In this document: positions 14,486 to 27,450 of the stretch, piece after piece
How positions within the stretch are numbered: the first letter of the stretch is position 1
Layout: every line of letters starts with the position of its first letter
DNA from: Callaeas wilsoni
Taxonomy: Eukaryota; Chordata; Aves; Passeriformes; Callaeidae
Length of the DNA: 64,000 nt
NCBI GenBank assembly: GCA_013398955.1
Contig: VWPU01001271.1
Location: forward strand, 122,501-186,500
Direction: 5' to 3'
Notes under the pieces: model-generated
Told to the model about the DNA's origin: nothing
What the model saw: the letters and a program-made list of their open reading frames with translations, nothing else
Databases searched by the model: none
Position numbers and translations under genes: made by a program

Positions 14486-14561
14486 ACGACAATTGCATTC
14501 TATTTTCTTAAAATTTTTAAGTCCAAGGTTCAAAGCCCCCCGTTCTTCCCCTGTCATTCCC

Positions 14562-14564
<3 letters not shown>

Positions 14565-14592
<28 letters not shown>

Positions 14593-14596
14593 AAAA
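14565..14596. repeat. C10-A22 homopolymer junction
   Basis: Ten cytosines (14565-14574) pass directly into 22 adenines (14575-14596). The A-run may be an old retroposon tail or a simple expansion. No retroposon body was recognised immediately upstream. Confidence 0.8.
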
Positions 14597-15055
14597 GGAT
14601 TCATGAATGTTTGCAGACTGTATCCTGGCTGAGCCATTTGTGATTTTAAAAGCCTGGAGAGCATTTCTTAAAGCTGTTTCGAAGAGCAAGGAGTTTTTTC
14701 TGCTTCAAACCCCTGAAAGGAAGCGCCAGCTCCAAGCAGAGCAGATCAGTGGGGAAAGCCAGCACCTGGGGACAGTGGGTGGCAGGGATGGGGCACCCAT
14801 AACCCAAATAGGTGACGCATAGAACCTGCAGCCCAGCGATGGTGCTGCTGGAGTGTGTGTACAGCTGCCTTTGCCACTTCCGAATACATCCTGAATTTTT
14901 TGTTAAATTGCGCAGATAATTAAAGCCTCTTCATATTTACAGTCTGCTTCATTGGTACCATGAATTCTGTTTTCAGTTACTGTCTGCAAATTCCCTCCCT
15001 GCGCAATTTCATACTAAGCAATAACACTTCATTTTACATAAGTTTTATCTGATGT

Positions 15056-15166
15056 CCCCATACAGAGCTGCCAGCTGTACAGCAAATGTGCAGCTCTCAA
15101 ACTGAGGCCTACTAGGCCACAGGCTCCATCCTGAGATCTGTAAGGCACCTTGCTGTCATTGGCAAG
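15056..15166 (+). repeat. Copy B of a diverged ~110 bp dispersed direct repeat
   Basis: It starts ccccatacagagctgccagc and is in the same orientation as the copy at 13719-13827, 1.34 kb away. The shared blocks are gctgccagctgtacagcaaa and ccacaggctccatcctgaga, with ccttg near the end. The flanks do not match clearly, so the duplicated unit is close to 110 bp. Confidence 0.8.
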
Positions 15167-18100
15167 CGTTCCCTGCTATCGCCGCTACCATCGCTCCACA
15201 CCACACACAACTTAAAATCATCTGATTATTAGAATTTGTGGTCCACACTCCATTTTATCCTTTATTTAATCTATCCCCAGATCACACATTTGTTTAAATG
15301 TTTTGGCTGGTTTACAAATCATGCAGCCATCTGCACAGTAGGTGTGACACCATTTTTTAGACAAAAGTTACATTACAAAACAACAAAGATAAAGTCATTT
15401 GAAATGCTTTGGTGTTTGTTATTCTGCCTGGCTTGCTTGGACCAGCTCTAAGAAATAAATAGAATTATCTGTGTAAATCGATGAACATCTATGAAAAACA
15501 ACACCCAGCAGAACGCAGAGCTTGCTCCATTACCTACGTTAATATCATGACAGCTGAGGAGAGATGACCTGGCCCACTTCTCATCTCTCCTGTACAGATG
15601 GCTATTAAAGAGAAAGTATCCCTTTTGTATGGTCCATGCAGAAACCCTTTATGGGCTTTTCAAATAAGCCAGCATTGCCCACAGGAGAGTAGCTTCCTGT
15701 TAGTATTAAACAGCCCAGATTTTGCCTATTTTGTAACCCAGCTCCTCATGAAATAAACCTATGTTTTCTCAGATTTAACTTCAAATGCTGATTTTCCTGG
15801 GTATTTCAATTACATTTCCTCATTTTGGAGACAAGGTGACCAAGTTTCCTCTAACTTTTTTATAACTTCTCGTCAGCTCTGCCTGTAAACAGGAGATTCC
15901 CAGGCATTCAAATGATTTCCTGATGCTAAGAGGGTATATCACTCTCTTCATTATAAACTGACAATTTCTATTTTTTGCTACTCAAAAACCAGTGAATAAA
16001 GACTGAAAAATGGAAGTCTTCACCTCCTTCCTCTTCTAGAGTGTAGATCCACATCTTTGGATTCTTTTTCTCTAAATCTCAGCTAAGAGGGACTTTACAA
16101 TATCAGATTTACTGTAGAGTGATTAAACTGACGTTCTGAAGATGTATTACTTGAGGTCAACATGGTGCAACAAGTATTAGTTGCTCAGCACAGCTTTCTG
16201 CATAAGTGAAAGGAAAATCATGGGGTTTTAATGACCTTAGGCATTAGACAAATAACAGAATGTGTGAATGCCACATGCTATTACAACCATAAAAGAATTT
16301 TCTTGGGCTGATTTCCAGAAAGCTGATTGAGGAATTTCCTTTGTCTTGACATCAGTGATGTTGTCCACACATACTGTAATGTACACTGCACAAATGTGAG
16401 GCAAATAAGATGATTTATTTTTATAGGTTTATTATGCATGCAGTTAATACATGCATAATGCAAATATGCACATCCACATAGCACACAAGCATATATACAT
16501 ATTATATCACTGTCTCTGAAAAAATGAAAAATCATGAGTTGCACTAAAATGTGTCTTTACATCTTCTAATGGTTATACACTACTAGTTATTTTAAAACAC
16601 AGCTATAAAATTTCTTTGCAGAGAAGTTAAAATGTTAGATCTCATTTTCTATATACCCTTCTTTTTAAGCTCCAATTGTTTCAGCATAGATTTGGTTACT
16701 TGGGATTTGATGAAGTATTTATTTACTGGTGTAAACTAGAATTCCTCTTGTCAACTGCAGGATTGCTTCATCCTGTTTTCCCATTTGCTTTCTAACTTTA
16801 GTGCTCAGTACCCTTTTTTCCACTCCTTTCACTTCCTCCTCCTGCTCACACCTGCTACCCTGCTCAATGCAACATAACATCCTTCACTCAAAGACAAACT
16901 CTCCACAACAGACTTCACAAAACAGGTTTTATACATCATACTGAAAAGGTTAAAGAAAGAAAAGTCTGTTTACTTATCAGAAATGACATATTTAGAAACT
17001 GTCAAAAGTAGGGTTTCAAAAAGGTATCGAGTCCTTCCCCTTTGCTCCCCAGCTCTTCAGAGGGGCAGTGGTTCTTGCTATGATACTGGGGCTTGCTTTC
17101 TTCATCAACAAAAGTAGCAGCAAACGACAAAGATTGTGGCTGTTTTCCCCTTTTATCATTCTCTTTGTCAGCCTGATCAGTCCTCAATGGTAAATGTGCT
17201 GCTCTGTTGTGCACAGCCAGCGGCTCGCAATTTGCTCACTATGTTTCATGAGACAGTTGTTTGTGGCTGTTTGGAACACATTTACCTCTTTGGGGATTTA
17301 TGTGCTAGTTGCAATGCCAACCTCCATAGTGATAGAAATTTCTTTCTAACTAAAATAGATAATTAGAAGCTGGTAATTATTGGTCAAGAATTATCAGAGT
17401 GAAAAAAATTAAGCTCTTCATAAATAGTTCTTGGCAATGTCATCTCTTTACATTATCTCATGCCTAACAGCACTTTACTCAGAGCACTTACAAATTTACA
17501 CTACTGCTGTTGAGCCCCATAATTTTATATGGAGTAATTCCTTTCCTGAACTCCCCCAATTCTGAGCCATGCTGTATGTGCACATGTGCAAAATCCTAGG
17601 CAACTGCTACAGCAACTGTTTAGTCTATTTACACCGAACTGCATCAGATACTACAGATGTAAAGAAATCAGTTAAAGATGAAACAATGTTTAGCATGTCT
17701 ACTTAAAATAACAGCGAAAATAATAGGAGGAGCAGTGGAGTGCATCAAACAGAACACAAACAATGGCAGACTCTTTTCTTACTCTCTCAGGTCAAATGCC
17801 AACTGTAAACTATGTGATGAAAACAAAGGAATGCCAGAAAGCCTCTTTTCCACAGACACCGTGTACCCAGAAATAGAATTTTCTTGAAGAAAGCTGCTAG
17901 AAGTGCTATGTATTCCACCCAGACAAAACAGGTAGAAGAAAGAACACAACTGAAGAAATACCATTTATGCCAACACTTTCTAAACTCATATGAAATCCGG
18001 ATTTATGTTTACTTCTTTCCCACTCAAAACCTGGAAATTTTTTCACCCTCAAATTTCAATACATACACCAACAGATAGGTCTTCATTTGACAACCATCCT

Positions 18101-21100
18101 TACAGTTATCCAAACAAAAGTACATGCCTACATCTAGGTCCAAAATAATGCCAAAACACAGGGCCTATTTAAAAAACCCCACACTATGCCTTGCTTTCTG
18201 TCTGCTAGCATCCCCTAGCCTAGCCTGGCTCACAGAGCAGTTTAAGCTAACAGGGGCATTGCCTGATGAAGCACAGTGTCTGGAAATGTGTGGACAGATC
18301 TGGCAGTCAGAACTCTCGGACTTTAGCTCACTTAATGCAAGCAAGGGATTCCACTTCTATGCCTCTTTGTCCTCATCCATTCAATGGAAAAGGCTTACTG
18401 CCTCATCCCATCATGAAGATGTTGGGAAGACTCGATTAAAGGCTGCAGAACAGTTCTAAAATGGAAAGTTCTAGAAGTAGTAAATGTGTAGTTACTAAAG
18501 GAAAGCTGCCCCCATTACATCTTTTTATTACATAACTTGTATAACGTAAATTGCATTGTTGTCAAAGATACTTAAGGTTACACTTCACTGGGTCATCGGC
18601 AGATTTTATTTTCCATTAGGTGGCATAATCCCTCTTGTTGAATTGATTGAAATGTATAATAAAATCTGTAAAAATGCTATATACTCTCCTAACAAAGAAG
18701 AGTAAGAGGCTTTTCAAATAGCCTCTAATCTCTCTTCCCCTGCTAAATGTCTAGTTGAGATTATATTTGATTAGACAAAAACACACACATACATACAACC
18801 TAAAAATACCTACCCTCTGTGGAGCTATTTTAGCCAACAAAGTAATTCCAGTTGCCTTATTTAAAAGTCTAAGTTTCACACTGGGATTTTATAAGTATAG
18901 CTTTGCCTCAGTGACCTTCCATAACGCAACTTCTCTCTGTGGATGTTAGCAACATGAACTCAGTTTACATCCCGGGATCATGTTCAAGGGGCACAGTGAT
19001 TAGACGGGACACCATCAACTTTTCTAGGCTTTCAAACTTCATCATGATGGTGAGCAGCAACTGTTTCCCTCAGCTTGCTGAGCATTATGTCTATCAGTGG
19101 TTCCCACTAATTTCTGAGTGGAGTTTGGCAGATGACTTTCCACTTTCACATTTGTCCCATGTCCCAGCTGCTTCCCCTTTCCTCTTTTCCCTGAATTATG
19201 ATTATGGAGTCCTTCAGGTAAGAAGACACTATATCCATCAATAACCACAACACAGATAATGGGAACATTTTACTATGAGAGGAAATAACAGTTCCTGACA
19301 CTGTGCAGTGATGTCTGTAAAGGCATTTATTGCCCCTACGTCTGATCTAGGGATTACCACACCATTTGACTTTTAACTCCTGCCTTGCCACATTACCTTC
19401 CCCCTCTCTCGCATTTAAACTCCTTTCTTTCTCTGTGTCTTCCTGAAGCTTCCTTACTTTCCTTTTCCCAGAGAATCAAAGACGCTACATCCTGTTCTGC
19501 CAATCATCTACTAGGAAATCAGGGCAAGAAGACACATTTTATCTGATACATGTAAAAAAGGGAGGGGCCAATGTCTTTAGGAAACCATATTTTTTTGTTT
19601 GTTTAATGTGCTGTGTCAACAAGCCAATATTCACTCTGGTGTTTCATCTAACATATTTCTCAATCCACATATTGATATGCATGCAGGTAACTACAGGTAT
19701 ATGTTATGCATATTCACACAAATGTGTTTGTGTGCAAGTTTTTTGTATTATGCATAAATACTATAAGATTACCTACAGATATACATAAAATAAGGTTTAA
19801 AACAGCTTGATGTGACCCCTTGAACCTTTCTCTCTAGGCAGAATGTGGTCTTGGAAAAAGGCTTGTGAACAATGGTATAAATTAAAGGGGAGGGGGAAGA
19901 GTGAAATTAGAAAGATAGCTAAGGAAAAATCCAATTAGTGTTGAGAAGACTAACAGAACTGGAGATCAGAAATTATTTTTCCTTGTGCTTCGATTCCGAG
20001 GTCACATTCAAAACTCTCCAGAACGCTGATATTCTTTTCACTCCACCCCAACACAAAATCCTCTCACATTTGCTTAATCAAGGCTACATCATTAGGAGCT
20101 GCACTGCTAAGTCTGGCAGTGCAGATAAGAATCTTCCACTGAACACAGATTACCACACGCATGACCGGCAAATCTCCCTGCATGTTTTGCAAGCTCCTTT
20201 ATTTCACTGGGAAGATTTTATATTAAGCACTTTTAAATCTGTGTCACTATGGTTATGTCATGAAGTAATATCATGCATGATTAGATAGAACACAGACAAA
20301 ACAATTAAATATTTTTTTTAAAGATTCTCTTTCTCATTCAACCTCATCCAGCTTTTAGAAATTAAACATAGGCAATTAATAGCTTAGTTTACGAAAATAC
20401 ATCTTTTCAGATCTGCAGGCTGAAGCCAGCTAAATGGATTTGTCCTGCTTTACTGACTCTCTCCCCATTTTGCTCCTCCTATTCTGACTCTTTAATAAAA
20501 CTCATCCAGAAAATAGAGGAAAAAAATAAATCTGAGTATTTAATTAAATAAGTGAGCTCCTATTATGAAAATGTGAGGCACCTGGGAAGTGGGTAGCAAG
20601 CAGACACATCGTCAATTCCAGCATCATCCCTTATAAACAGCGTCCATATTCCCCGTCATATTTCAGCATCACTATATGCTACAATTAAGAACATTTCAAA
20701 CACTGGACTCACATAAAACAGCAGAAATGGCGAGTTCTGTTGTTAGTAGTACCCTACTTTTAAATTCCCCTACTGACACAGGTTGAATACTCTGAATACT
20801 CAGTTTAAATTATCTCTTACCCAAAACCACAAGATATCAAAATTAAGGCTTAACCTAACAGGTAAACTGCTTGGCTCCTTCACAAAACTAGTTTTTCATT
20901 TCCATTTATTCATTTTTATGAAAATATATAAAATGTTTATGCTCTAAATGTATAACAACTTGTATAAAGTAGCCACAGAAATGGGCCATTAAGTTTTGGC
21001 AGATAACTTTCTTTTACAGTGCAGCCAAATTGATAAGTGTTCATGGAAGAAATCTGCATGTTACCTCAAAAGAAAAAAAGAATTACCACCAAACTGGAAA

Positions 21101-22165
21101 GTGGAAAAATCAGGCAAATTCTCTTCTGCTCGATATGTAATTACTAGCTTATATACCATGTTGTTTGGTTGTGCTTTGCAAGATTTTCTGCTATTTTAGC
21201 AAGAAAACTGGCATAAGGGAAGCAGGAGTAAAAAAATCAGTGGTGTCCATCTCTGTTTTGAAAAGCAAAATTTGGAAAAGAGACCCAAAAAAAACCAGGA
21301 GACAATCCTGGCAATGTTATCTTATTAGTGAGCAAATTATGTGCTTGATAAATTTAATTGGCTGATAGAACTCTTAGTGCTATTACTGAGTGGTTACCAA
21401 ATTGAAAACATTATGGGTAAACCTAGGGGAATCAGCAAATAGTAGGAAAATATGAATATCAAAGAAAAAGTAGCTTTTGTTTTATTCCAATTTACAATTG
21501 TAACAGCTTTGTAAACATCAGGATTCAGGAATCCTAAAAGACATTTTTTTAAATGCTTGTACCTTAAAGAGTGTATTCCATTACTGTATACTACAATTCC
21601 TCACTTTTTCAAATAATTTATAGTATTTAATTGTATACAGATACACTCAGGATTTTTTTCCAGACTGCTCAAACATAACAAACAATACTATTTTATGGCC
21701 ATTTGAATTATTTATGTTTCCTAATGACAAAAACTCACCAGTTTTGATTTTGGTACTGAGGTGCTTGAGAAGTACACAGTAGTGTCATTACCATAATAAC
21801 TTCTGAAATTAAAACCTGTCTAAAACTCTACGGAAAGCTAACATCCAGTTCATTAACCATTCCTGTTAGTTTGTTTTCAATAATGCAAAAATGATTAGAA
21901 GTTTAATTTGCTAATCACCTGTGTTTTGACTGGCAGTGGATATATAATTCTCTGCAGAAGTCTAAACTAGCCCTTGCAGAAAATAAAATATGCTAATGCT
22001 TTATCAAGTCTAATAATATGAATTAAAAAATCAATCATGCCTAGGTTAATCATTGATGGATCCACAATTAATTTCTCCTTAACTCTGTTTAATTTTAGAG
22101 ACAATGGTGATAATGAGTAAGAAAAATGGCTATTTGTCTTTGAGAAGTTTTAGTGCTTCACTTAC

Positions 22166-22250
22166 CAATCATGTGGTTTGCAACATGAACTTGGATATCC
22201 CACTCATTGTAGAAAACCATCTGACATTTGATGCACTGGTAGGTCTTCTT
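22166..22250 (-). CDS. ZNF521: ZNF521 85-nt exon encoding one C2H2 finger (internal coding exon)
   Basis: This exon is too short to stand out as an open frame and was found by its protein and splice signals. On the minus strand a gtttctttag acceptor (22260-22251) precedes codons for [13 protein letters not shown], then [15 protein letters not shown]. One G (22166) is left over before a consensus donor, gtaagtg. The finger is Cys-X2-Cys-X12-His-X4-His. The large exon ends exactly on a codon (...TEE), so splicing gives TEEKKTYQC; human ZNF521 reads SDEKKTYQC at this point as I recall. The trailing G plus AT from the next exon would restore the Asp of the human HMIDEG segment. The exon is 85 nt, not a multiple of three, so skipping it would shift the frame and lose the C-terminal fingers. 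The next exons (three more fingers and the stop) were not found in 1-22165. Confidence 0.95.
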
Positions 22251-25200
22251 CTAAAGAAACAAGGGTAGATAAAATTTACTGAAACATACACTTGTAATAA
22301 TTTCATTATAACTCAAAATACCAAGTTCAGAGCGGTCACTTAAAGCTCTCTAGCAGTGTTTTCATTAAGGTTTAATTATTAATATTAAAAAATAACACTC
22401 TGCAGGTTCTGTAGTGCCTTTCACCTGAGTTTTCTGAAACTTGGTAGAGATTGTTGTCAGCTTCCTAACTCCATGCACAGCTCAGTATTGCTAAAACATC
22501 AGTGCTACACTCATGGAAGGCAAAATGTAATGAGGATATATGGGATGTAAGCCAAACAACACCGAAATCCGTGTGAATCCTTCATTTTACACCAATGGAT
22601 TAGATCCACTACAGAACAAGGGAGAAGCCAGGAAAAGAACACAGAAATGAGAAATAGGCTTCTCTCATTCTCAGCAGGGCTGCAGAATCTCCTCTGCACC
22701 ACACATTATAAATGGTCCATCAGGCTGCCATTCTTCAAGGAAGAAAACCTCCCAGCTAGTCTGGACAAACAGTTCCTGTATCAGGGCATTTGCTTCAATA
22801 ATATCTATTGGCAAGCCTGTACTAAAACTGGGAAGCCTGACTGGAAACTAGCCAGAGAGCACGCCTTCTGGCCACATTAGACTGGGCTTGACTTACTTAA
22901 AAATCATGGTGTATACAGCTCAAATTTCATTATAAACCAGGAAATGCATTACTGTGCTCAGTTTGGTGCACAGAATACATTTTTCATTTCTGTCTGGATG
23001 TCTATCAAAAAAGATCTGCTCTTTCACTTTTCTATAAAGTATATAACTTGCCCAAGACCTTTCAACATCCTAAAAATGTAACTGCATTTTCTCTCATTAT
23101 TTTTCTTGATCTGAATTGGCCAGAGAGTTGATATTGGAAAGAATTGTTTTAAAAGTGAAAACTAAGAGTGTATTCAAAGTAAGGTTTAGTTTTTCCTTCA
23201 TAAGACTTAAAATCTGCAGTTATCCAGACATCTAATGAGACAAGTCAAATTCATAAAATTATTCAACCGCACAATTGTAGTATCAAGGACTCGAGTCCTA
23301 AGGTAGCAGTCCTGAAGAGCTCAATTCCTGTTTTGAAGATGCAATAAAGTCAAGGTAAGCCCTGAACTGCCACATCAATGCAGTAACTCAAGAGACACAG
23401 ATCTTTCTGTACAGCCACAGGCACCATGCCTACATCAGCAAAAAGAAGAAGAAAAAAACACAGAAAAACACATATTTTTTAAAGAATGTAAAGTCACAAG
23501 AAGCTGGCACAGATGTATTAAATTGCAGATTTCCCATATATTAGTTGGGGAAGAAATAGAGTTCACTGGATAATATGCGTCAAAAACACAGCCTCTCTTG
23601 TATACTTAACTTGTGAAGAGTTTTATGCAGCTAGTATTATCAATTATATTTTTTAAAAGGTGTTGGCTTTTTTCACCTAACTCCAAACAGTAATAAAGAC
23701 TTGCTGGATTTTTTATCAGCATCTAAATTTAGATACCCTGTCCCAGACAGATAAAGTGCACATCTATTAAGTATATTTCTACTTCAAGCCTGTAGGCAGG
23801 AATATAAAGACTTTTCAAACATATGTTGTTTCACCTTACCAATTTAACTGAAAAATTAGTGAGTAATCAAAGTCAACTCTGAAATTAAGTGTTCCTGTGG
23901 ACTCCTCTTTACAAATCTCCCATTGCTTCGCATACACAGAGGCTACTTTAATTTTCTCAATGACAATAAAATGTGCTGCCTCTCTTCTCCGTGGAAACAA
24001 TCACAAGCATTTTGCTGTTTTTCATTTAAATTAACCTCATTTTTTCGAAATGTAACCAAGTTAAATCGTTATGTAGACAACCAAAACTCAATGGACACCC
24101 AGAAACCAAATTTGCTTTAACTTAGTGTTACTGTTAAGATTTGTAAAGTCAGCTGTTTTCAAAGATAAAATACTTTTTCTCTTCTTTTGTTCTTGTGACA
24201 ATACTGGTAACATTGGCAGAAAATCTGATTCAGTCTAAGGATTTCCTATTATATGTTGGTAAATTTAACCTTACTGCACTACATCTAGATCTATCAAAGA
24301 CCTCTAAATAATGACAGTCACGATCAACGATTTATTATGCTAAGCTCTTTACAAGATGCTTTTTGATGCTGACATATAGAACAACAATACTGCATAAATA
24401 ACAATCACTCTCCCTTTTTTTAAAACATTGTTTCCCTTTAGAACTAGTTAGAAAATATTTCTTACTCCCTGATGACTGGCACTATGTATTGTTTATTAGC
24501 ATACCCCTAGCATTATTCCTGATATGTGACTTTGTTGAAAAACAAAGAAACATAAATGTAATGGCTGATCTTTTCTCTTGTTAGCAGAGCAATGCAGAGT
24601 GCATGTCAAGAATTGTCAGCAAAATTATGACTGATGTACATAAAGACAACACATACAAAGGTTGGGGATTTTTTGAAGTCAAATGCTAAAAAGTAAAGTG
24701 ATTTGACAACAACAAAAAATAATAATTTACTAGCACTTACTAGCCTGTTCAAAATGATCTGACATATTTGCAGAATCACACACAGAGTTTTTCTTTTTAT
24801 CATGAAGGGAAGATTGTTTTTGTGACTGCTGCTTGATCAAGCACTAGTCCTTTTTTGTTTCCAAACATATTCTAAAATGTTGACATCAACTTTTATTAGC
24901 TCAACACACACTCATCTCAAAGTGTCTAAACTTGTGCATGGTTAAGTTTTTATTTTAAAAGCATACTCAGTAAATTCCATTTACTCCTAGATTTTCAAAG
25001 TGATCCAACCCAGTTGTTTTCACACCATGTTGAACAAAACCCACATACTTATTTCCATATGTTTCACATTCTAAGGAAGGCCTTGTTCAGTGCAAGTTCC
25101 ATATTAGTCTCACAAGCTTTGTCAGAACAATGAGACTCATAACTACTCACAGGAGTTCCTGGGTCCTATGAGCTTCAGGGCTGGTCCGAATTCCCTACTA

Positions 25201-26639
25201 GGGTGAGATCTGAGGGGAGATCCAACCCCTCCTCACACTGTGTTCCCAAAAAGGGGGAACTTGGGGGAATAAGACAGAAATGAACCCTGGGGTATTGCCC
25301 CTCCATGCCCCTTACCTGGATAGGAAGGAAAGAAGCCTTGCAGCACTTGTGTGACACACCACAGAAGAAAAATTGAATTGTGACTCAAGGAGGCATTTGA
25401 ATTTCTCTCAAGTGTCTCCAGCCTTTGCAATGTAAGACAGCTCTAAACAGAAAGGAGCTCAGGGCTGTGACAGCCATCCTTGCCTTGTCCTGCTGCAGAT
25501 GTTTGCAATAGGGAACTCTTGCTGAGCTCCCCTGCCCCTCTGCCCAAGCCACCAGCATGTGGAGGACTCTGCAGGGCTGAGCAGGCACCCCAGGCCCTGC
25601 TGCTCCAGCTCCCAGCCCTGAGCATATCCACTCCACACAACAGTGAAGAGTGGACAGCTAAGGGCACGTACACCCTAACCCGCCACCACTGCTTTTCCCA
25701 AAGGACATCTGTCAGTCTCCTGAGGGGACAGAAGAATGACAATATTGTCATTCTTCCCTACAAACACAGAAAAAAGCTGACACATACTTCCTGTAAGCGA
25801 GTAATTTCAAATCAGCAAGGGTGGGCCACAGAATGCTCTTGCCAGTACATTTCCGTGTGGATTCAGACAGGACCGGTTCAGTAAATGGAGAAGATACAAT
25901 GCATTCTAAACTGTGCCATCTTGCAAAAACTCCCAAAGATTTGTTCCAGAGGAGAAAGGCACATGGGATTAAGAAAGCGGTTTAACTTTTTCCTTTTACA
26001 GTTATTATTGCTATTATCACCTCATCTTTTAATAAAAACTCTCCAATAAGCAAACACATAAAGCCTCAGTGAACCCCCTCCTGTCAAGAACCTATGTGCC
26101 AATTTGTCTCCTACATGCTGAGTGTAAATCTGAGGCCCAAGTCATTCCTGGGACCATTGAAAATCATTGTGGAAGAGTAACTGCTTGGATAAATGTCTCA
26201 CAAGAGCATTGGGTGCCAGTTGCATTCCTGTTTTCATAACCAATTTAAAGCCTTCCAGCCAGCATTCAAATTTTCTCTGTGACTTCATTTAAAGAGCTTT
26301 GGATTGGGCATATGCATGTGTCCCCCTAACCTTTTGAATAATTAATGTCACCTAGACCTTTAATTGTTGTCTCAATCCTCACATCACTTTGCAGTTTTCT
26401 GAATTTCTTTTCTAGAAAGGTGCCTAGAGTGTCCATGTCATGTGAAATGAGACTTTGCTGCTTTTATAAACAGTCCAGGAGTATGAACTTTCAATTGGTA
26501 CTTCAGTTCTGTGCATAGAATTTTATTTTATTTGCTTTTATAAATAAAGCGAAACAACTAATAACCACACTACTAGAGGATTTACAGTTCTATTCAGAAG
26601 TGCTTCAAAAGTATGCAGAAAATACTTCTGTGTAGCCTT

Positions 26640-27450
26640 TTGTGCCCTGTGACTGTCTGAGGTACTGATACATTCTTTTTTTTTCCATTCGCTAGCCTCA
26701 TTATATTACTTGAAAATGAACTGCATATGCTACTTATCGGCTCATGCCCCACCTCCTTGTCAAAATCATTCAGTATTTTATCACCTGCCTATTTTATTCT
26801 GACATTTCCCCAGTTTTGTACTATCAGGGAATTTCATCACCTTACTACTTATTCTTTCTTCCAGACTACTGATATGCTGCATAAGTTCAACAAAATTGGT
26901 GCAAATAATGATTCTTAAGGCTCTCCATTATTTATGCCCCTCCAAACCAACCTGCTTCAATTCACAAGACTCCTGTGCTTTCCATACCCAAGACCGTGTT
27001 TCTTTTCTTTTTTAATCAAAGAAAGTATCTCTCCCTACGCCATACTTATTCACCCAACAGATTAGTCTTTTGTGCTATACCGTTTCAAAAGCTTTGCTAA
27101 AATCCTGGTAAATCATGTTTATAGGCTTCTCTGTCAGCACTTGTGACTACCCTCTCAAAATACCCTTTATTGAAAATTTTAAGCATGATCCTCCCTCTGT
27201 GAATCTTTGCCCTCTATCCTTCATTAAATCCAAACTTTCTTCTATCATGTCTTTGATTAGCCTTCCTCTTCTGTTCCTCACTGTTTAAATCAAGCTCACA
27301 GACCAGTAACTTCATGCCTAATCCTTACATTCCCTGTTAAATGTTTGTTTAGTGGCCTTTTCCCAGGCTGTTGATGCTTCTTCTTAAAGATCGCAAATTT
27401 ATCTGCTTAATGTTTCATTTTATCTTCAGCTCCTTTCACTGAGAATTTTG
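26640..27450 (-). mobile_element. Old, diverged CR1-like LINE fragment
   Basis: On the plus strand, phrases occur in the order expected for the antisense of a CR1-type element. First comes ataagttcaacaaaattgg, followed by ttcttaaggctctccatta (compare 'acaacattggtcc...cttggggcactcca'). Then come ttcaaaagctttgctaaaat and cctggtaaatcatg (compare 'caaaggctttctgaaatccaggta'). After these, atgatcctccctctgtgaat and cagaccagtaacttcatgcc correspond to the 'tgaccttcccttggtgaa' and 'ggcctgtagttccctgg' segments. No frame is intact. The boundaries are approximate and the subfamily unknown. Confidence 0.55.

Larger units (their letters stand above)
1..22165 (-). other. ZNF521: ZNF521 intron 3' of the single-finger exon (continues out of window)
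   Basis: This intron starts at the strong donor gtaagtg (22165 downwards) and no acceptor for the next known ZNF521 exon was found. I looked by eye for the reverse complement of the next segment (EGLNHECKLC as I recall it from human) and did not see it. It contains a T/G-rich tract (2664-2711), a G-run (3770-3783), an AT/AC microsatellite (12061-12120), C14 (12780-12793), a CpG-rich patch (13740-14340), an ATT repeat (14431-14485), a C10-A22 tract (14565-14596), two copies of a roughly 110 bp element (13719 and 15056) and a weak MIR-like trace (9135-9240). Elsewhere it is AT-rich sequence with only chance-length frames. Confidence 0.8.

Noticed and set aside
22985..23080. Possible MIR trace (acttgcccaagacc)
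   Set aside because: Only one short word matches, with no ordered neighbours.
25480..25884. Plus-strand frame of 134 codons in locally GC-rich DNA
   Set aside because: Overlapped by similar-length minus-strand frames, no recognisable motif. GC-rich sequence lengthens chance frames.
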